Source: WVWW01 sp041568335
GTDB taxonomy: Bacteria; Acidobacteriota; Polarisedimenticolia; Polarisedimenticolales; Polarisedimenticolaceae
NCBI GenBank assembly: GCA_041568335.1
Contig: JBFFZZ010000119.1
Span: forward strand, 1 to 8,938
Direction: 5' to 3'
DNA: 8,938 nucleotides
Shown here in pieces: positions 5,586 through 8,938 of the stretch. The notes under the pieces were generated by a model. It had not been told where the DNA came from. It did no database searches and saw nothing but the letters and a program-made list of their open reading frames with translations. The position numbers and the translations under genes were made by a program. Each line of letters begins with the position of its first letter. Position 1 is the first letter of the stretch.

Positions 5586-7301
5586 ATGCAGGTGAAGGCT
5601 CGAAGATGCTTTGTGTTCTTGCTCTGTTGCGCGATTTCGCTCGGCGTGGTCTTCGCCGACGGGAACGGCGACGGTAAACGCGTCGGACCCCAGCAGGCGA
5701 CCCGCGGCATCACGGTCGAAGAGTACTTCGCGACTCAGGCCGACCTCCACGCCTGGCTGATCGGACAGACGCCCGCGAGCGTGCTGTCCAATCCTATTTC
5801 CGTCCAGCTGACGGAGGCCGAGCTGACCGAGGTGGATACCGTCGACCCCACCGCCCGCGGCCCGCTGAAGGTCGGACTCGTCAAGCAGCTCGAGGAACCG
5901 GTCGTCGTGAATTGCGAGAATACCGGCCGCGGGCAGCGACGGACGACCTGTAGCGGGGACGGGGTCTTCAAGATGACCAGGGACGGCGGTTTCGTGTGGG
6001 CGCGATCCGTCACGTCGCCCGGGGCCCACGGCATCCGCGTTCACGTCAACGGCTTCAACCTCCCCTCCGATGCCGACCTCTACTTCTACAACCTCGACGG
6101 CGAGGCGTACGGGCCGTTCCAAAACAGCGGACCGAACGACGACGGGGACCTCTGGCTGCCGTCCGTCATGTCCGACACGGGGATCCTGCTCGTGAGGCAT
6201 TTCGGCCCCGGCGCTCGCGCCGACATCTCGGATGTTTCCCTGAGCGTCACCGAGGTCGGCCATATCGGCAAGTCGTTCATCGGGGGCGAGGCGGCGAGCA
6301 CGCGCGGCCCCAACGACCTGTGCCCGTACAACGCAAGCTGCGTACAGAACGCGAGCTGCCAGAGCAGCGGACCGGCGACAGCGGCTGAAAGCGCCGCCGC
6401 CAAAATGCTCTGGATCGCCGGATGCTGCATCAACATCTGCAGCGGCGGGCTGATCGCCGACACCGACGCCAGCAGTGAGATCCCTTATTTCCTCACGGCG
6501 AACCACTGTCTCAGCGGCAACAACGCGGCGTCGAACCTCGAGGCTTTCTTCCAGTACACGATGCCATGCGGCGGCAGTTGCCCGGCCGGCTCGTTCGATC
6601 CCGCACCCGTCACGACGAAGACGTTGGGTGCCAGTGTGGTCGAGACGAATCGCAAGGGCGACTACACATTGCTTCAGCTGAGCCAGAACCCGCCGTCCGG
6701 AAGCGTCTACCTCGGTTGGAACAGCAGCCCGATCGCATTCAGCGGCGGAGCCGCGTTGCACCGTATCAGCCACCCGTCCGGTGCGCCGCAGGCGTACTCC
6801 GAGCATGCCGTCGACACGAACATCGGGACTTGCCTCAATACCCCACGTGGCCAGTTCATCTACAGCGACGACGTGTTCGGCGCGACGGAAGGGGGCAGCA
6901 GCGGCGCGCCGGTCGTCAACGCCAGCGGCGAGATCGTCGGTCAGTTGACCGGCTGCTGTCCCGTCGGGGGCGGCAACTGCAACGACGTGTGCGACAACAA
7001 CAACCACACGATCGACGGGGCGTTCGCATTTTACTTTTCGGACGTCGAGCCGTTCCTCGACCCGTCCCCGTGCACGCCCACGACGGCGAGCTGCACCGAC
7101 GGGGTGGACAACGACTGCGACGGCGTCACGGATTGCGACGACACCAACGGAGGGGCCGAGGATTGCTCGACCGATCCGGCCTGCGACGACCCCGGCTGCG
7201 TCAACCCCGGTGGCGCTCCGCCCGGAGCCTCCTGCTCGAGCGACGGTGATTGCTGCTCGAACAAGTGCAAGGGGCCGCCCAGCAACAAGACCTGTCGCTG
7301 A
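5586..7301 (+). CDS. Secreted trypsin-like serine protease (P2), paralog of P1
   Basis: This 571-residue secreted protease has the same layout as P1. A Sec signal peptide ends near VFA/DG (24/25). The pre-domain (about 68-228) has ARGPLKVGLVKQL and FVWARSVTSPGAHGIRVHV, close to the P1 versions. The catalytic domain (about 246-492) carries His307 in TANHC, Asp359 in KGDYTLL and Ser439 in GGSSGAP. Shared landmarks with P1 include GGLIADTD before the active-site His and the GCC motif after Ser. Near the substrate region P2 reads HRISHPSGAPQ where P1 reads YRISNANFGPQ, and four residues before Ser it has Glu435 where P1 has Met420, suggesting different specificity. The tail is shorter: a MopE-like DGVDNDCDG motif (503-519) and a knot-like end with DCCSNKCK. 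The substrate is unknown. It probably has its own promoter in the 173-base gap. Confidence 0.92.
   Translation: MQVKARRCFVFLLCCAISLGVVFADGNGDGKRVGPQQATRGITVEEYFATQADLHAWLIGQTPASVLSNPISVQLTEAELTEVDTVDPTARGPLKVGLVKQLEEPVVVNCENTGRGQRRTTCSGDGVFKMTRDGGFVWARSVTSPGAHGIRVHVNGFNLPSDADLYFYNLDGEAYGPFQNSGPNDDGDLWLPSVMSDTGILLVRHFGPGARADISDVSLSVTEVGHIGKSFIGGEAASTRGPNDLCPYNASCVQNASCQSSGPATAAESAAAKMLWIAGCCINICSGGLIADTDASSEIPYFLTANHCLSGNNAASNLEAFFQYTMPCGGSCPAGSFDPAPVTTKTLGASVVETNRKGDYTLLQLSQNPPSGSVYLGWNSSPIAFSGGAALHRISHPSGAPQAYSEHAVDTNIGTCLNTPRGQFIYSDDVFGATEGGSSGAPVVNASGEIVGQLTGCCPVGGGNCNDVCDNNNHTIDGAFAFYFSDVEPFLDPSPCTPTTASCTDGVDNDCDGVTDCDDTNGGAEDCSTDPACDDPGCVNPGGAPPGASCSSDGDCCSNKCKGPPSNKTCR
7092..7142 (+). 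other. MopE-like DGVDNDCDG metal-binding motif in the P2 tail
   Basis: Residues 503-519 read CTDGVDNDCDGVTDCDD, matching the widely repeated CxDGxDNDCDGxxD motif of secreted bacterial proteins (MopE-like putative metal-binding motif). The dense Asp/Asn suggests calcium binding, and the two Cys could form a disulfide. P1 lacks it. Confidence 0.65.
7197..7295 (+). other. Cystine-knot-like C-terminal module of P2
   Basis: Residues 538-570 hold C-x11-C-x5-CC-x3-C-x8-C with core DCCSNKCK. The central C-x5-CC-x3-C spacing equals that of the P1 end, but the first and last loops are longer, so a true knot is less certain than in P1. Confidence 0.45.
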
Positions 7302-7321
7302 TCAGGCATTCGATGGAGTCG

Positions 7322-7345
7322 AGAGGGGGCCTTCCGGCCCCCTCT
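7322..7345. terminator. Hairpin between converging genes P2 and the DUF5694 gene
   Basis: A perfect 10-bp stem (7322-7331 with 7336-7345) encloses the loop TTCC. It lies 20 bases after the P2 stop and 16 bases after the opposite gene's stop. The following sequence on the plus strand has only a weak T content (TCTTCATCATG) and none on the minus strand, so it is probably a bidirectional terminator of moderate strength. Confidence 0.6.
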
Positions 7346-7361
7346 TCATCATGACCGCTGC

Positions 7362-8162
7362 CTACTCTTCGGGCAGGTAATCGAGCGGGGAGACCGCGGT
7401 CAGCTCCGGGTGCTGGTCCACGAACGCTTTGAGGTGCGCCCGGTGACCGGAGCCGTAGATCACGAGGATCCGTTCGTCGTCGCTTTCGATCAGTCGAAGG
7501 ATGTTGGCGAAGATCAGCAGGTTGCGTCGGTACCACTGTGCGACCATCTCCGCGCCCGCGGGGTTGTCGTTCGAGCCCAGCCCGGCCATCAACAGGTACG
7601 GGCCGTTGCCCTCGTCGAAGATCCGACCGTTGTGGTGCCGGAGCGACTCGCCGATGGATAGATCCGGCCCTTGCATGGCGGTGGCGATCTCCATGATGCT
7701 CTCGCGCTCCTGCGCCAGCCGCGCCAGGAGCTTGTCCTGGCCCGCCCGTCCGCCGGCGGCAAACGCAGCGTCAAAGTCGAGATCGACGGAGACATCGACC
7801 GCGTAGAGCCGGTCGTGGCCGGCCGCCGCGGCCAAGCGCATGCCCAGCTGCTGGCGCTCGTTCCGCGTGAGCTCGTGTTCGCCCCGGCGCCACGCGGCGT
7901 AGGTCGCGTTCAAGGAAGCCTCGTGCCCCGGAGTCAACTCGACCGCGATCTTGGTCGGCTTGAATTCCGCAAGACCGTCGACGACCGCCTGGATCTCCGC
8001 CTGACGCTTTTTCGTCAACACGTCGTCGGTCTCGACGTTGATCAGATCCCGACCCGGATTGTCGAAGTGAAACGTCCCGAGGACCATCACCTCCGCCGCG
8101 TCAGCGCTGCCGAGACCGAGCACAAGGAGCAGACCCGCAACGCAGGACGTCCCAGTTCGCAT
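7362..8162 (-). CDS. Exported DUF5694 / TraB-ChaN-like protein
   Basis: This 266-residue protein has a Sec signal peptide (MRTGTSCVAGLLLVLGLGSADA/AE, cut near residue 22). It matches what I know of the DUF5694 family, part of the TraB/ChaN/EreA-like fold group: an N-terminal LGTFHFDNPGRDLINV (28-43, with His32), an Ile-Ala-Val-Glu strand with Glu75 in VELTP, and a C-terminal ILVIYGSGHRAHL (232-244, with His240). In the wider superfamily the GxxH motifs and the acidic residue form an active site seen in metalloprotease-like or esterase-like members, but DUF5694 proteins have no established reaction. A purine-rich AAGGGGGAG ends three bases before the ATG at 8162. It converges with P2 and is divergent from the amidase gene, 107 bases away, so those two may share a control region. 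The precise function is unknown. Confidence 0.8.
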   Translation of the reverse strand: MRTGTSCVAGLLLVLGLGSADAAEVMVLGTFHFDNPGRDLINVETDDVLTKKRQAEIQAVVDGLAEFKPTKIAVELTPGHEASLNATYAAWRRGEHELTRNERQQLGMRLAAAAGHDRLYAVDVSVDLDFDAAFAAGGRAGQDKLLARLAQERESIMEIATAMQGPDLSIGESLRHHNGRIFDEGNGPYLLMAGLGSNDNPAGAEMVAQWYRRNLLIFANILRLIESDDERILVIYGSGHRAHLKAFVDQHPELTAVSPLDYLPEE

Positions 8163-8233
8163 ACTCTCCCCCTTCGGTTACGATTCTTGAGACGCAGGGG
8201 CACCGGTCCGGGTTCCCTCCAACCGTCACCGGG

Positions 8234-8239
8234 TACAAT
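8234..8239 (+). promoter_or_regulatory. Candidate -10 box of the amidase-family gene
   Basis: TACAAT (5 of 6 matches) lies 30 bases before the ATG at 8270, giving a leader of about 24 bases with room for the ribosome binding site. No good -35 box is seen 16-18 bases upstream; TTGAGA at 8187-8192 is too far away. Confidence 0.35.
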
Positions 8240-8269
8240 CCCCGAGAACGAGAATCGAGGGACTTCAAG

Positions 8270-8938
8270 ATGAACAGACGAACTCGACTCGCGCTGCTTT
8301 GCTCGGTGCTCGGCCTGGCCGCGGCGGCCGTCGCCGCGGACGAGATCCTCGTCGTGGGAGGGGAGGGGGCCAACTGCAACGAGGATCCGCAGTGCATCAA
8401 CCGCATCCACCCCGACATCCCGATGACGGCCACGGCGAAACCCGGGCAGCGCATCCTGCTGAGGACGCGCAACGCCAGCGATTTCAACCTCGATCCGGCC
8501 GCCCCGCCCGATCCCCGTGCGGGCGACCCGCAGTTCGGGACCGTCCATCCGCTGACCGGTCCGATCCGTATCGAAGGCGCGAAGGCCGGCGACGTGCTCG
8601 CCGTGACGCTGCTCAACATCGATCCCGGCCCGTTCGGTTTCACGCTGATCACGGAAAGCGGGTTTGTCAGCGACGAGATCGAGGGGCCGAATCGCATCGT
8701 CTGGCGACTCGACCGGCACGCCGCGGTGACCGAGGCCATCCCGCGGGTGCGCATCCCGAACGGCAGCTTCCCGGGGGTCATCACGGTGCTCCCGGGTCCC
8801 GAGCAGCACGCCGAGATGCTCGCGCGCGAGGCGCAGCTCGCGGCCGCCGGAGGCGCGGTGCGCCTACCGCATGCGACCCACGCCAGCCCGGCGGCGGTCT
8901 GCGGGCCCGACGGCAGCGCCAAGGACGCCTGCCTGCGC
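8270..8938 (+). CDS. Exported acetamidase/formamidase-family protein, N-terminal part
   Basis: The frame is open from the ATG at 8270 to the window edge (223 residues), so the C-terminus is missing. MNRRTRLALLCSVLGLAAAAVA/AD is a Sec signal peptide. Afterwards the sequence follows the FmdA/AmdA family: IHPDIPMTATAKPGQRILLRT (46-66), a DFNLDP strand, GTVHPLTGPIRIEGAKAGDVLAV (90-112), and the downstream NGSFPGVITVLPGP (164-177). The family hydrolyses formamide or acetamide to ammonia and the acid. The window ends just before the region where family members carry their PPRExGGNxD motif, so the remaining active-site features cannot be checked. GAGGGA seven bases before the ATG supports the start. 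An export signal is notable because well-studied members are cytoplasmic; the substrate may differ. It is divergent from the DUF5694 gene. Confidence 0.82.
   Translation, partial: MNRRTRLALLCSVLGLAAAAVAADEILVVGGEGANCNEDPQCINRIHPDIPMTATAKPGQRILLRTRNASDFNLDPAAPPDPRAGDPQFGTVHPLTGPIRIEGAKAGDVLAVTLLNIDPGPFGFTLITESGFVSDEIEGPNRIVWRLDRHAAVTEAIPRVRIPNGSFPGVITVLPGPEQHAEMLAREAQLAAAGGAVRLPHATHASPAAVCGPDGSAKDACLR

Noticed and set aside
5603..5650. Lipoprotein signal in P2 (cysteines in its signal peptide)
   Set aside because: The residues before the Cys pair are FLL, which lacks the G/A/S required just before a lipobox Cys; a type I signal with cleavage at VFA/DG fits better.
5508..7007. 499-codon minus-strand open frame opposite P2
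   Set aside because: P2 has the catalytic triad, signal peptide and ribosome binding site on the other strand; the antisense frame is a by-product of codon bias.
8101..8922. Long minus-strand open frames across the right end
   Set aside because: They overlap the amidase-family gene antisense and the start of the DUF5694 gene; the plus-strand translation has recognisable family motifs and a signal peptide.

Overview
This is a high-GC bacterial window with codons ending mostly in G or C. It holds one truncated gene at each edge and five complete genes, and every complete gene begins with a Sec- or Tat-type export signal. Cysteine-rich tails on secreted proteases (CNGTEFC-type repeats, a CEPGEDCNNCPSDC block, a DGVDNDCDG motif, DCCSN.CK ends) and a TPR protein ending in DPDLDSLRDHPRF are features I associate with Gram-negative lineages rich in secreted proteins, such as Acidobacteriota, Planctomycetota or Myxococcota. 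Acidobacteriota is my first guess, from family resemblance only; there is no rRNA or marker gene to settle it.

Layout. (1) 2-325 (+): C-terminal end of a TPR protein. (2) 371-1513 (+): exported class-C beta-lactamase-fold serine hydrolase, possibly read from a leaderless transcript. (3) 1526-1558: hairpin terminator at the end of the converging protease gene. (4) 1584-3566 (-): secreted chymotrypsin-fold protease (P1) with a long disulfide-rich tail that contains a recent internal duplication and ends in a cystine-knot-like module. (5) 3567-3870: divergent control region with four inverted repeats. (6) 3871-5412 (+): Tat-exported helical protein of unknown function. (7) 5413-5585: leader with a perfect TTGACA box enclosed by an 8-bp inverted repeat. 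(8) 5586-7301 (+): second secreted protease (P2), a paralog of P1 with a different tail linker but a similar terminal knot. (9) 7322-7345: hairpin between converging genes. (10) 7362-8162 (-): exported DUF5694/TraB-like protein. (11) 8270 to the right edge (+): exported acetamidase/formamidase-family protein, cut by the window.

The genes look like separate transcription units: most have their own Shine-Dalgarno and they alternate in direction, with hairpins between the two convergent pairs. The only clear relationship is the pair of paralogous proteases flanking the Tat-exported unknown protein. Together with the hydrolase and amidase, the region reads as a set of envelope or extracellular hydrolytic functions, not one pathway. 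I see no RNA genes, insertion sequences, CRISPR array or phage genes. No clear new defence-type or mobile system is visible; the most noteworthy items are the protease pair with toxin-like cystine-knot ends and the unassigned Tat protein between them.
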